Assembly: GCA_037893225.1 (NCBI GenBank)
Contig: JAZGUH010000323.1
Coordinates: 868,001-932,000, forward strand
Length of the DNA stretch: 64,000 bases
Source of the DNA: Hippasteria phrygiana
Lineage: Eukaryota; Echinodermata; Asteroidea; Valvatida; Goniasteridae
Direction of reading: 5' to 3'
In this document: piece after piece, positions 1 through 14,400 of the stretch
Position numbering within the stretch: position 1 is the first letter of the stretch
Layout of the letters: every line of letters starts with the position of its first letter
Made by a program: the position numbers and the translations under genes
Notes under the pieces: generated by a model
The model's database searches: none
What the model saw: the letters and a program-made list of their open reading frames with translations, nothing else
What the model was told of the DNA's origin: nothing

Positions 1-235
1 CAATTATGAATGAGTAAAGCAAGTCCATACCCCAGGGAATTTGACATGCATGGAGCTATTAATAGACGGTAATATGTACACAGATGTTGGCCGGAAAGAA
101 AATAAACATGGCGAGGTTTGAATTTTCTCCACAAGTTTGAACTCTAAGAAGCCGCCGATGATTGCAACATGTAGCGCCAGATCTAAGCTATCCATACATG
201 TCAAAATTACTGCATTTGGTTGATATTTCATGCAA

Positions 236-467
236 TTATGAATGAGTAAAGCAAGACCATACCCCAGGGAATTTGACAGGCATGGAGCAATAAATAAAAG
301 GTAATATGCACACAGATGTTGGCCGGAAAGAAAATAAACATTGCGAGGTTTGAATTTTCTCCACAAGTTTTAACTCTAGGAAGCCGCCGATGATTGCAAC
401 ATGTAGCGCCAGATCTAAGCTATCCATACATGTCAAAATTACTGAATTTGGTTGATATTTCATGCAA
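236..467. repeat. Reference satellite monomer (232 bp)
   Basis: This monomer is given as an example of the unit, with an arbitrary phase starting at CAATTATGAATG. It is counted as 232 bp with 90 G+C. It contains GCCGCCGATG and TTGGCCGG as local GC-rich islands in otherwise AT-rich sequence, and several ACATGT palindromes. Because 232 is 3x77+1, any open frame changes phase at each monomer. Confidence 0.95.
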
Positions 468-699
468 TTATGAATGAGTAAAGCAAGTCCATACCCCAGG
501 GAATTTGACATGCATGGAGCAATAAATAGACGGTAACATGTACACAGATGTTGGCCGGAAAGAAAATAAACATTGCGAGGTTTGAATTTTCTCCACAAGT
601 TTTAACTCTAGGAAGCCGCCGATGATTGCAACATGTAGCGCCAGATCTAAGCTATCCATACATGTCACAATTACTGCATTTGGTTGATATTTCATGCAA

Positions 700-3017
700 T
701 TATGAATGAGTAAAGCAAGTCCATACCCCAGGGAATTTGACATGCATGTAGCAATAAATAGACGGTAATATGTACACAGATGTTGGCCGGAAAGAAAATA
801 AACATTGCGAGGTTTGAATTTTCTCCACAAGTTTGAACTCTAAGAAGCCGCCGATGGTTGCAACATGTAGCGCCAGATCTAAGCTATCCATACATGTCAA
901 AATTACTGCATTTGGTTGATATTTCATGCAATTATGAATGAGTAAAGCAAGACCATACCCCAGGGAATTTGACATGCATGGAGCAATAAATAGACGGTAA
1001 TATGCACACAGATGTTGGCCGGAAAGAAAATAAACATTGCGAGGTTTGAATTTTCTCCACAAGTTTTAACTCTAGGAAGCCGCCGATGATTGCAACATGT
1101 AGCGCCAGATCTAAGCTATCCATACATGTCAAAATTACTGAATTTGGTTGATATTTCATGCAATTATGAATGAGTAAAGCAAGTCCATACCCCAGGGAAT
1201 TTGACATGCATGGAGCAATAAATAGACGGTAACATGTACACAGATGTTGGCCGGAAAGAAAATAAACATTGCGAGGTTTGAATTTTCTCCACAAGTTTTA
1301 ACTCTAGGAAGCCGCCGATGATTGCAACATGTAGCGCCAGATCTAAGCTATCCATACATGTCAAAATTACTGCATTTGGTTGATATTTCATGCAATTATG
1401 AATGAGTAAAGCAAGTCCATACCCCAGGGAATTTGACATGCATGGAGCAATAAATAGACGGTAACATGTACACAGATGTTGGCCGGAAAGAAAATAAACA
1501 TTGCGAGGTTTGAATTTTCTCCACAAGTTTTAACTCTAGGAAGCCGCCGATGATTGCAACATGTAGCGCCAGATCTAAGCTATCCATACATGTCAAAATT
1601 ACTGAATTTGGTTGATATTTCATGCAATTATGAATGAGTAAAGCAAGTCCATACCCCAGGGAATTTGACATGCATGGAGCAATAAATAGACGGTAACATG
1701 TACACAGATGTTGGCCGGAAAATAAATCAACATTGCGAGGTTTGAATTTTCTCCACAAGTTTTAACTCTAGGAAGCCGCCGATGATTGGAACATGTAGCG
1801 CCAGATCTAAGCTATCCATACATGTCAAAATTACTGTATTTGATTGATATTTCATGCAATTATGAATGAGTAAAGCAAGTCATACCCCAGGGAATTTGAC
1901 AGGCATGGAGCAATAAATAGAAGGTAATATGCACACAGATGTTGGCCGGAAAGAAAATAAACATTGCGAGGTTTGAATTTTCTCCACAAGTTTTAACTCT
2001 AGGAAGCCGCCGATGATTGCAACATGTAGCGCCAGATCTAAGCTATCCATACATGTCAAAATTACTGAATTTGGTTGATATTTCATGCAATTATGAATGA
2101 GTAAAGCAAGTCCATACCCCAGGGAATTTGACATGCATGGAGCAATAAATAGACGGTAACATGTACACAGATGTTGGCCGGAAAGAAAATAAACATTGCG
2201 AGGTTTGGATTTTCTCCACAAGTTTTAACTCTAGGAAGCCGCCGATGATTGCAACATGTAGCGCCAGATCTAAGCTATCCATACATGTCAAAATTACTGA
2301 ATTTGGTTGATATTTCATGCAATTATGAATGAGTAAAGCAAGTCCATACCCCAGGGAATTTGACATGCATGGAGCAATAAATAGACGGTAACATGTACAC
2401 AGATGTTGGCCGGAAAGAAAATAAACATTGCGAGGTTTGAATTTTCTCCACAAGTTTTAACTCTAGGAAGCCGCCGATGATTGCAACATGTAGCGCCAGA
2501 TCTAAGCTATCCATACATGTCAAAATTACTGTATTTGATTGATATTTCATGCAATTATGAATGAGTAAAGCAAGTCATACCCCAGGGAATTTGACAGGCA
2601 TGGAGCAATAAATAGAAGGTAATATGCACACAGATGTTGGCCGGAAAGAAAATAAACATTGCGAGGTTTGAATTTTCTCCACAAGTTTGAACTCTAAGAA
2701 GCCGCCGATGATTGCAACATGTAGCGCCAGATCTAAGCTATCCATACATGTCAAAATTACTGCATTTGGTTGATATTTCATGCAATTATGAATGAATAAA
2801 GCAAGTCCATACCCCAGGGAATTTGACATGCATGGAGCAATAAATAGAAGGTAATATGCACACAGATGTTGGCCGGAAAGAAAATAAACATGGCGAGGTT
2901 TGAATTTTCTCAGCAAGTTTGAACTCTAAGAAGCCGCCGATGATTGCAACATGTAGCGCCAGATCTACGCTATCCATACATGTCAAAATTACTGAATTTG
3001 GTTGATATTTCATGCAA
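700..3017. repeat. Copy 1 of a 23-monomer (5,333-bp offset) duplication
   Basis: Private variants here recur exactly 5,333 bp downstream: GACATGCATGTAGC (T at 749 and 6,082), GATGATTGGAACATG (1,781 and 7,114) and GAGGTTTGGATTTT (AGGTTTGG at 2,201 and 7,534). The offset equals 23x232-3, so three 1-bp-short monomers lie within it. After about 3,018 the offset drops to 5,101 because this copy has one extra monomer. Confidence 0.85.
1878..1888. repeat. 231-bp phase-marker monomer (1-bp deletion AAGTCCATACC to AAGTCATACC), first of twelve
   Basis: One C is missing from AAGTCCATACCCC, making this monomer 231 bp. The same deletion occurs near 1,878, 2,573, 4,428, 7,211, 7,906, 9,529, 12,312, 14,399, 17,182, 19,037, 22,980 and 25,763, and nowhere later that I found. 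The intervals are 695, 1,855, 2,783, 695, 1,623, 2,783, 2,087, 2,783, 1,855, 3,943 and 2,783 bp, that is 3, 8, 12, 3, 7, 12, 9, 12, 8, 17 and 12 monomers less 1 bp each. A shared deletion at regular multiples indicates amplification of one ancestral variant as part of a multimer. Confidence 0.9.
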
Positions 3018-3779
3018 TTATGAATGAGTAAAGCAAGTCCATACCCCAGGGAATTTGACAGGCATGGAGCAATAAATAAAAGGTAATATGCACACAGATG
3101 GTGGCCGGAAAGAAAATAAACATTGCGAGGTTTGAATTTTCTCCACAAGTTTTAACTCTAGGAAGCCGCCGATGATTGCAACATGTAGCGCCAGATCTAC
3201 GCTATCCATACATGTCAAAATTACTGAATTTGGTTGATATTTCATGCAATTATGAATGAGTAAAGCAAGTCCATACCCCAGGGAATTTGACAGGCATGGA
3301 GCAATAAATAAAAGGTAATATGCACACAGATGGTGGCCGGAAAGAAAATAAACATTGCGAGGTTTGAATTTTCTCCACAAGTTTTAACTCTAGGAAGCCG
3401 CCGATGATTGCAACATGTAGCGCCAGATCTAAGCTATACATACATGTCAAAATTACTGCATTTGGTTGATATTTCATGCAATTATGAATGAGTAAAGCAA
3501 GTCCATACCCCAGGGAATTTGACAGGCATGGAGCAATAAATAGACAGTAATATGTACACAGATGTTGGCCGGAAAGAAAATAAACATGGCGAGGTTTGAA
3601 TTTTCTCCACACGTTTTAACTCTAAGAAGCCGCCGATGATTGCAACATGTAGCGCCAGATCTAAGCTATCCATACATGTCAAAATTACTGCATTTGGTTG
3701 ATATTTCATGCAATTATGAATGAGTAAAGCAAGTCCATACCCCAGGGAATTTGACATGCATGGAGCAATAAATAAAAGG

Positions 3780-3810
3780 TAATATGCACACAGATGGTAT
3801 AAGGAAAGAA
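3780..3810. repeat. Clustered-variant monomer: GATGGTATAAGG in place of GATGTTGGCCGG
   Basis: A block of adjacent substitutions (TTGGCCGG to GTATAAGG) is confined to one monomer type. The type recurs near 3,795, 5,418, 8,896, 10,287, 11,679, 12,839, 15,388, 18,172, 20,027, 23,970, 26,520, 41,136, 41,833, 44,384, 52,040 and 53,432. Several clustered changes inherited as a unit point to one founding event followed by amplification. Confidence 0.85.
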
Positions 3811-4429
3811 AATAAACATTGCGAGGTTTGAATTTTCTCCACAAGTGTTAACTCTAAGAAGCCGCCGATGATTGCAACATGTAGCGCCAGATCTAAGCTA
3901 TCCATACATGTCAAAATTACTGCATTTGGTTGATATTTCATGCAATTATGAATGAATGAAGCAAGTCCATACCCCAGGGAATTTGACATGCATGGAGCAA
4001 TAAATAGAAGGTAATATGTACACAGATGTTGGCCGGAAAGAAAATAAACATTGCGAGGTTTGAATTTTCTCCACAAGTTTTAACTCTAGGAAGCCGCCGA
4101 TGATTGCAACATGTAGCGCCAGATCTAAGCTATCCATACATGTCAAAATTACTGAATTTGGTTGATATTTCATGCAATTATGAATGAGTAAAGCAAGTCC
4201 ATACCCCAGGGAATTTGACATGCATGGAGCAATAAATAGACGGTAACATGTACACAGATGTTGGCCGGAAAGAAAATAAACATTGCGAGGTTTGAATTTT
4301 CTCCACAAGTTTTAACTCTAGGAAGCCGCCGATGATTGCAACATGTAGCGCCAGATCTAAGCTATCCATACATGTCAAAATTACTGTATTTGATTGACAT
4401 TTCATGCAATTATGAATGAGTAAAGCAAG

Positions 4430-7212
4430 TCATACCCCAGGGAATTTGACAGGCATGGAGCAATAAATAGAAGGTAATATGCACACAGATGTTGGCCGGA
4501 AAGAAAATAAACATTGCGAGGTTTGAATTTTCTCCACAAGTTTTAACTCTAAGAAGCCGCCGATGATTGCAACATGTAGCGCCAGATCTAAGCTATCCAT
4601 ACATGTCAAAATTACTGCATTTGGTTGATATTTCATGCAATTATGAATGAATAAAGCAAGTCCATACCCCAGGGAATTTGACATGCATGGAGCAATAAAT
4701 AGAAGGTAATATGCACACAGATGTTGGCCGGAAAGAAAATAAACATGGCGAGGTTTGAATTTTCTCAGCAAGTTTGAACTCTAAGAAGCCGCCGATGATT
4801 GCAACATGTAGCGCCAGATCTACGCTATCCATACATGTCAAAATTACTGAATTTGGTTGATATTTCATGCAATTATGAATGAGTAAAGCAAGTCCATACC
4901 CCAGGGAATTTGACAGGCATGGAGCAATAAATAAAAGGTAATATGCACACAGATGGTGGCCGGAAAGAAAATAAACATTGCGAGGTTTGAATTTTCTCCA
5001 CAAGTTTTAACTCTAGGAAGCCGCCGATGATTGCAACATGTAGCGCCAGATCTAAGCTATACATACATGTCAAAATTACTGCATTTGGTTGATATTTCAT
5101 GCAATTATGAATGAGTAAAGCAAGTCCATACCCCAGGGAATTTGACAGGCATGGAGCAATAAATAGACAGTAATATGTACACAGATGTTGGCCGGAAAGA
5201 AAATAAACATGGCGAGGTTTGAATTTTCTCCACACGTTTTAACTCTAAGAAGCCGCCGATGATTGCAACATGTAGCGCCAGATCTAAGCTATCCATACAT
5301 GTCAAAATTACTGCATTTGGTTGATATTTCATGCAATTATGAATGAGTAAAGCAAGTCCATACCCCAGGGAATTTGACATGCATGGAGCAATAAATAAAA
5401 GGTAATATGCACACAGATGGTATAAGGAAAGAAAATAAACATTGCGAGGTTTGAATTTTCTCCACAAGTGTTAACTCTAAGAAGCCGCCGATGATTGCAA
5501 CATGTAGCGCCAGATCTAAGCTATCCATACATGTCAAAATTACTGCATTTGGTTGATATTTCATGCAATTATGAATGAATGAAGCAAGTCCATACCCCAG
5601 GGAATTTGACATGCATGGAGCAATAAATAGAAGGTAATATGTACACAGATGTTGGCCGGAAAGAAAATAAACATTGCGAGGTTTGAATTTTCTCCACAAG
5701 TTTTAACTCTAGGAAGCCGCCGATGATTGCAACATGTAGCGCCAGATCTAAGCTATACATACATGTCAAAATTACTGCATTTGGTTTATATTTCATGCAA
5801 TTATGAATGAGTAAAGCAAGTCCATACCCCAGGGAATTTGACATGCATGGAGCAATTAATAGACGGTAATATGTACACAGATGTTGGCCGGAAAGAAAAT
5901 AAACATGGCGAGGTTTGAATTTTCTCCACAAGTTTGAACTCTAAGAAGCCGCCGATGATTGCAACATGTAGCGCCAGATCTAAGCTATCCATACATGTCA
6001 AAATTACTGCATTTGGTTGATATTTCATGCAATTATGAATGAGTAAAGCAAGACCATACCCCAGGGAATTTGACATGCATGTAGCAATAAATAGACGGTA
6101 ATATGTACACAGATGTTGGCCGGAAAGAAAATAAACATTGCGAGGTTTGAATTTTCTCCACAAGTTTGAACTCTAAGAAGCCGCCGATGATTGCAACATG
6201 TAGCGCCAGATCTAAGCTATCCATACATGTCAAAATTACTGCATTTGGTTGATATTTCATGCAATTATGAATGAGTAAAGCAAGACCATACCCCAGGGAA
6301 TTTGACATGCATGGAGCAATAAATAGACGGTAATATGCACATAGATGTTGGCCGGAAAGAAAATAAACATTGCGAGGTTTGAATTTTCTCCACAAGTTTT
6401 AACTCTAGGAAGCCGCCGATGATTGCAACATGTAGCGCCAGATCTAAGCTATCCATACATGTCAAAATTACTGAATTTGGTTGATATTTCATGCAATTAT
6501 GAATGAGTAAAGCAAGTCCATACCCCAGGGAATTTGACATGCATGGAGCAATAAATAGACGGTAACATGTACACAGATGTTGGCCGGAAAGAAAATAAAC
6601 ATTGCGAGGTTTGAATTTTCTCCACAAGTTTTAACTCTAGGAAGCCGCCGATGATTGCAACATGTAGCGCCAGATCTAAGCTATCCATACATGTCAAAAT
6701 TACTGCATTTGGTTGATATTTCATGCAATTATGAATGAGTAAAGCAAGTCCATACCCCAGGGAATTTGACATGCATGGAGCAATAAATAGACGGTAACAT
6801 GTACACAGATGTTGGCCGGAAAGAAAATAAACATTGCGAGGTTTGAATTTTCTCCACAAGTTTTAACTCTAGGAAGCCGCCGATGATTGCAACATGTAGC
6901 GCCAGATCTAAGCTATCCATACATGTCAAAATTACTGAATTTGGTTGATATTTCATGCAATTATGAATGAGTAAAGCAAGTCCATACCCCAGGGAATTTG
7001 ACATGCATGGAGCAATAAATAGACGGTAACATGTACACAGATGTTGGCCGGAAAGAAAATCAACATTGCGAGGTTTGAATTTTCTCCACAAGTTTTAACT
7101 CTAGGAAGCCGCCGATGATTGGAACATGTAGCGCCAGATCTAAGCTATCCATACATGTCAAAATTACTGTATTTGATTGATATTTCATGCAATTATGAAT
7201 GAGTAAAGCAAG
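4430..7212. repeat. 12-monomer HOR interval, 2,783 bp
   Basis: This interval lies between two successive 231-bp marker monomers and equals 12x232-1 bp. From the marker the monomer order is: a TAGAAGG type, a CTCAGCAAG type, a GATGGTGGCC type, a TAGACAG/CCACACG type, a GATGGTATAAGG type, an AATGAATGAAGC type and a GCAATTAATAG type, followed by TAGACGG types. The first seven-monomer order recurs at 14,401, 19,039 and 22,982, and partly elsewhere. Confidence 0.85.
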
Positions 7213-8350
7213 TCATACCCCAGGGAATTTGACAGGCATGGAGCAATAAATAGAAGGTAATATGCACACAGATGTTGGCCGGAAAGAAAATAAACATTGC
7301 GAGGTTTGAATTTTCTCCACAAGTTTTAACTCTAGGAAGCCGCCGATGATTGCAACATGTAGCGCCAGATCTAAGCTATCCATACATGTCAAAATTACTG
7401 AATTTGGTTGATATTTCATGCAATTATGAATGAGTAAAGCAAGTCCATACCCGAGGGAATTTGACATGCATGGAGCAATAAATAGACGGTAACATGTACA
7501 CAGATGTTGGCCGGAAAGAAAATAAACATTGCGAGGTTTGGATTTTCTCCACAAGTTTTAACCCTAGGAAGCCGCCGATGATTGCAACATGTAGCGCCAG
7601 ATCTAAGCTATCCATACATGTCAAAATTACTGAATTTGGTTGATATTTCATGCAATTATGAATGAGTAAAGCAAGTCCATACCCCAGGGAATTTGACATG
7701 CATGGAGCAATAAATAGACGGTAACATGTACACAGATGTTGGCCGGAAAGAAAATAAACATTGCGAGGTTTGAATTTTCTCCACAAGTTTTAACTCTAGG
7801 AAGCCGCCGATGATTGCAACATGTAGCGCCAGATCTAAGCTATCCATACATGTCAAAATTACTGTATTTGATTGATATTTCATGCAATTATGAATGAGTA
7901 AAGCAAGTCATACCCCAGGGAATTTGACAGGCATGGAGCAATAAATAGAAGGTAATATGCACACAGATGTTGGCCGGAAAGAAAATAAACATTGCGAGGT
8001 TTGAATTTTCTCCACAAGTTTGAACTCTAAGAAGCCGCCGATGATTGCAACATGTAGCGCCAGATCTAAGCTATCCATACATGTCAAAATTACTGCATTT
8101 GGTTGATATTTCATGCAATTATGAATGAATAAAGCAAGTCCATACCCCAGGGAATTTGACATGCATGGAGCAATAAATAGAAGGTAATATGCACACAGAT
8201 GTTGGCCGGAAAGAAAATAAACATGGCGAGGTTTGAATTTTCTCAGCAAGTTTGAACTCTAAGAAGCCGCCGATGATTGCAACATGTAGCGCCAGATCTA
8301 CGCTATCCATACATGTCAAAATTACTGAATTTGGTTGATATTTCATGCAA
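6033..8350. repeat. Copy 2 of the 5,333-bp-offset duplication
   Basis: This segment is the partner of 700-3,017 and shares the same three private changes. A few differences have accumulated since, for example CCCGAGGG near 7,452 and AACCCTAGG near 7,561, so the copies are similar but not identical. Confidence 0.85.
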
Positions 8351-9530
8351 TTATGAATGAGTAAAGCAAGTCCATACCCCAGGGAATTTGACAGGCATGG
8401 AGCAATAAATAAAAGGTAATATGCACACAGATGGTGGCCGGAAAGAAAATAAACATTGCGAGGTTTGAATTTTCTCCACAAGTTTTAACTCTAGGAAGCC
8501 GCCGATGATTGCAACATGTAGCGCCAGATCTAAGCTATACATACATGTCAAAATTACTGCATTTGGTTGATATTTCATGCAATTATGAATGAGTAAAGCA
8601 AGTCCATACCCCAGGGAATTTGACAGGCATGGAGCAATAAATAGACAGTAATATGTACACAGATGTTGGCCGGAAAGAAAATAAACATGGCGAGGTTTGA
8701 ATTTTCTCCACACGTTTTAACTCTAAGAAGCCGCCGATGATTGCAACATGTAGCGCCAGATCTAAGCTATCCATACATGTCAAAATTACTGCATTTGGTT
8801 GATATTTCATGCAATTATGAATGAGTAAAGCAAGTCCATACCCCAGGGAATTTGACATGCATGGAGCAATAAATAAAAGGTAATATGCACACAGATGGTA
8901 TAAGGAAAGAAAATAAACATTGCGAGGTTTGAATTTTCTCCACAAGTGTTAACTCTAAGAAGCCGCCGATGATTGCAACATGTAGCGCCAGATCTAAGCT
9001 ATCCATACATGTCAAAATTACTGCATTTGGTTGATATTTCATGCAATTATGAATGAATGAAGCAAGTCCATACCCCAGGGAATTTGACATGCATGGAGCA
9101 ATAAATAGAAGGTAATATGTACACAGATGTTGGCCGGAAAGAAAATAAACATTGCGAGGTTTGAATTTTCTCCACAAGTTTTAACTCTAGGAAGCCGCCG
9201 ATGATTGCAACATGTAGCGCCAGATCTAAGCTATCCATACATGTCAAAATTACTGAATTTGGTTGATATTTCATGCAATTATGAATGAGTAAAGCAAGTC
9301 CATACCCCAGGGAATTTGACATGCATGGAGCAATAAATAGACGGTAACATGTACACAGATGTTGGCCGGAAAGAAAATAAACATTGCGAGGTTTGAATTT
9401 TCTCCACAAGTTTTAACTCTAGGAAGCCGCCGATGATTGCAACATGTAGCGCCAGATCTAAGCTATCCATACATGTCAAAATTACTGTATTTGATTGACA
9501 TTTCATGCAATTATGAATGAGTAAAGCAAG

Positions 9531-12313
9531 TCATACCCCAGGGAATTTGACAGGCATGGAGCAATAAATAGAAGGTAATATGCACACAGATGTTGGCCGG
9601 AAAGAAAATAAACATTGCGAGGTTTGAATTTTCTCCACAAGTTTGAACTCTAAGAAGCCGCCGATGATTGCAACATGTAGCGCCAGATCTAAGCTATCCA
9701 TACATGTCAAAATTACTGCATTTGGTTGATATTTCATGCAATTATGAATGAATAAAGCAAGTCCATACCCCAGGGAATTTGACAGGCATGGAGCAATAAA
9801 TAAAAGGTAATATGCACACAGATGGTGGCCGGAAAGAAAATAAACATTGCGAGGTTTGAATTTTCTCCACAAGTTTTAACTCTAGGAAGCCGCCGATGAT
9901 TGCAACATGTAGCGCCAGATCTAAGCTATACATACATGTCAAAATTACTGCATTTGGTTGATATTTCATGCAATTATGAATGAGTAAAGCAAGTCCATAC
10001 CCCAGGGAATTTGACAGGCATGGAGCAATAAATAGACAGTAATATGTACACAGATGTTGGCCGGAAAGAAAATAAACATGGCGAGGTTTGAATTTTCTCC
10101 ACACGTTTTAACTCTAAGAAGCCGCCGATGATTGCAACATGTAGCGCCAGATCTAAGCTATCCATACATGTCAAAATTACTGCATTTGGTTGATATTTCA
10201 TGCAATTATGAATGAGTAAAGCAAGTCCATACCCCAGGGAATTTGACATGCATGGAGCAATAAATAAAAGGTAATATGCACACAGATGGTATAAGGAAAG
10301 AAAATAAACATTGCGAGGTTTGAATTTTCTCCACAAGTGTTAACTCTAAGAAGCCGCCGATGATTGCAACATGTAGCGCCAGATCTAAGCTATCCATACA
10401 TGTCAAAATTACTGCATTTGGTTGATATTTCATGCAATTATGAATGAATGAAGCAAGTCCATACCCCAGGGAATTTGACATGCATGGAGCAATAAATAGA
10501 AGGTAATATGTACACAGATGTTGGCCGGAAAGAAAATAAACATTGCGAGGTTTGAATTTTCTCCACAAGTTTTAACTCTAGGAAGCCGCCGATGATTGCA
10601 ACATGTAGCGCCAGATCTAAGCTATACATACATGTCAAAATTACTGCATTTGGTTTATATTTCATGCAATTATGAATGAGTAAAGCAAGTCCATACCCCA
10701 GGGAATTTGACATGCATGGAGCAATTAATAGACGGTAATATGTACACAGATGTTGGCCGGAAAGAAAATAAACATGGCGAGGTTTGAATTTTCTCCACAA
10801 GTTTGAACTCTAAGAAGCCGCCGATGATTGCAACATGTAGCGCCAGATCTAAGCTATCCATACATGTCAAAATTACTGCATTTGGTTGATATTTCATGCA
10901 ATTATGAATGAGTAAAGCAAGACCATACCCCAGGGAATTTGACAGGCATGGAGCAATAAATAAAAGGTAATATGCACACAGATGTTGGCCGGAAAGAAAA
11001 TAAACATTGCGAGGTTTGAATTTTCTCCACAAGTTTTAACTCTAGGAAGCCGCCGATGATTGCAACATGTAGCGCCAGATCTAAGCTATCCATACATGTC
11101 AAAATTACTGAATTTGGTTGATATTTCATGCAATTATGAATGAGTAAAGCAAGTCCATACCCCAGGGAATTTGACAGGCATGGAGCAATAAATAAAAGGT
11201 AATATGCACACAGATGGTGGCCGGAAAGAAAATAAACATTGCGAGGTTTGAATTTTCTCCACAAGTTTTAACTCTAGGAAGCCGCCGATGATTGCAACAT
11301 GTAGCGCCAGATCTAAGCTATACATACATGTCAAAATTACTGCATTTGGTTGATATTTCATGCAATTATGAATGAGTAAAGCAAGTCCATACCCCAGGGA
11401 ATTTGACAGGCATGGAGCAATAAATAGACAGTAATATGTACACAGATGTTGGCCGGAAAGAAAATAAACATGGCGAGGTTTGAATTTTCTCCACACGTTT
11501 TAACTCTAAGAAGCCGCCGATGATTGCAACATGTAGCGCCAGATCTAAGCTATCCATACATGTCAAAATTACTGCATTTGGTTGATATTTCATGCAATTA
11601 TGAATGAGTAAAGCAAGTCCATACCCCAGGGAATTTGACATGCATGGAGCAATAAATAAAAGGTAATATGCACACAGATGGTATAAGGAAAGAAAATAAA
11701 CATTGCGAGGTTTGAATTTTCTCCACAAGTGTTAACTCTAAGAAGCCGCCGATGATTGCAACATGTAGCGCCAGATCTAAGCTATCCATACATGTCAAAA
11801 TTACTGCATTTGGTTGATATTTCATGCAATTATGAATGAATGAAGCAAGTCCATACCCCAGGGAATTTGACATGCATGGAGCAATAAATAGAAGGTAATA
11901 TGTACACAGATGTTGGCCGGAAAGAAAATAAACATTGCGAGGTTTGAATTTTCTCCACAAGTTTTAACTCTAGGAAGCCGCCGATGATTGCAACATGTAG
12001 CGCCAGATCTAAGCTATCCATACATGTCAAAATTACTGAATTTGGTTGATATTTCATGCAATTATGAATGAGTAAAGCAAGTCCATACCCCAGGGAATTT
12101 GACATGCATGGAGCAATAAATAGACGGTAACATGTACACAGATGTTGGCCGGAAAGAAAATAAACATTGCGAGGTTTGAATTTTCTCCACAAGTTTTAAC
12201 TCTAGGAAGCCGCCGATGATTGCAACATGTAGCGCCAGATCTAAGCTATCCATACATGTCAAAATTACTGTATTTGATTGATATTTCATGCAATTATGAA
12301 TGAGTAAAGCAAG
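9531..12313. repeat. 12-monomer HOR interval, 2,783 bp (rearranged)
   Basis: The spacing between marker monomers is again 12x232-1 bp, but the internal order differs. The block GATGGTGGCC, TAGACAG/CCACACG, GATGGTATAAGG appears twice (from about 9,742 and again from about 11,134). The equal length therefore hides an internal duplication balanced by loss of other monomers, as expected from unequal exchange. Confidence 0.8.
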
Positions 12314-14400
12314 TCATACCCCAGGGAATTTGACAGGCATGGAGCAATAAATAGAAGGTAATATGCACACAGATGTTGGCCGGAAAGAAAATAAACATTG
12401 CGAGGTTTGAATTTTCTCCACAAGTTTGAACTCTAAGAAGCCGCCGATGATTGCAACATGTAGCGCCAGATCTAAGCTATCCATACATGTCAAAATTACT
12501 GCATTTGGTTGATATTTCATGCAATTATGAATGAATAAAGCAAGTCCATACCCCAGGGAATTTGACATGCATGGAGCAATAAATAGAAGGTAATATGCAC
12601 ACAGATGTTGGCCGGAAAGAAAATAAACATGGCGAGGTTTGAATTTTCTCAGCAAGTTTGAACTCTAAGAAGCCGCCGATGATTGCAACATGTAGCGCCA
12701 GATCTAAGCTATCCATACATGTCAAAATTACTGCATTTGGTTGATATTTCATGCAATTATGAATGAGTAAAGCAAGTCCATACCCCAGGGAATTTGACAT
12801 GCATGGAGCAATAAATAAAAGGTAATATGCACACAGATGGTATAAGGAAAGAAAATAAACATTGCGAGGTTTGAATTTTCTCCACAAGTGTTAACTCTAA
12901 GAAGCCGCCGATGATTGCAACATGTAGCGCCAGATCTAAGCTATCCATACATGTCAAAATTACTGCATTTGGTTGATATTTCATGCAATTATGAATGAAT
13001 GAAGCACGTCCATACCCCAGGGAATTTGACATGCATGGAGCAATAAATAGAAGGTAATATGTACACAGATGTTGGCCGGAAAGAAAATAAACATTGCGAG
13101 GTTTGAATTTTCTCCACAAGTTTTAACTCTAGGAAGCCGCCGATGATTGCAACATGTAGCGCCAGATCTAAGCTATACATACATGTCAAAATTACTGCAT
13201 TTGGTTTATATTTCATGCAATTATGAATGAGTAAAGCAAGTCCATACCCCAGGGAATTTGACATGCATGGAGCAATTAATAGACGGTAATATGTACACAG
13301 ATGTTGGCCGGAAAGAAAATAAACATGGCGAGGTTTGAATTTTCTCCACAAGTTTGAACTCTAAGAAGCCGCCGATGATTGCAACATGTAGCGCCAGATC
13401 TAAGCTATCCATACATGTCAAAATTACTGCATTTGGTTGATATTTCATGCAATTATGAATGAGTAAAGCAAGACCATACCCCAGGGAATTTGACAGGCAT
13501 GGAGCAATAAATAAAAGGTAATATGCACACAGATGTTGGCCGGAAAGAAAATAAACATTGCGAGGTTTGAATTTTCTCCACAAGTTTTAACTCTAGGAAG
13601 CCGCCGATGATTGCAACATGTAGCGCCAGATCTAAGCTATCCATACATGTCAAAATTACTGAATTTGGTTGATATTTCATGCAATTATGAATGAGTAAAG
13701 CAAGTCCATACCCCAGGGAATTTGACATGCATGGAGCAATAAATAGACGGTAACATGTACACAGATGTTGGCCGGAAAGAAAATAAACATTGCGAGGTTT
13801 GAATTTTCTCCACAAGTTTTAACTCTAGGAAGCCGCCGATGATTGCAACATGTAGCGCCAGATCTAAGCTATCCATACATGTCACAATTACTGCATTTGG
13901 TTGATATTTCATGCAATTATGAATGAGTAAAGCAAGTCCATACCCCAGGGAATTTGACATGCATGGAGCAATAAATAGACGGTAATATGTACACAGATGT
14001 TGGCCGGAAAGAAAATAAACATTGCGAGGTTTGAATTTTCTCCACAAGTTTGAACTCTAAGAAGCCGCCGATGGTTGCAACATGTAGCGCCAGATCTAAG
14101 CTATCCATACATGTCAAAATTACTGCATTTGGTTGATATTTCATGCAATTATGAATGAGTAAAGCAAGTCCATACCCCAGGGAATTTGACATGCATGGAG
14201 CAATAAATAGACGGTAACATGTACACAGATGTTGGCCGGAAAGAAAATAAACATTGCGAGGTTTGAATTTTCTCCACAAGTTTTAACTCTAGGAAGCCGC
14301 CGATGATTGCAACATGTAGCGCCAGATCTAAGCTATCCATACATGTCAAAATTACTGTATTTGATTGATATTTCATGCAATTATGAATGAGTAAAGCAAG

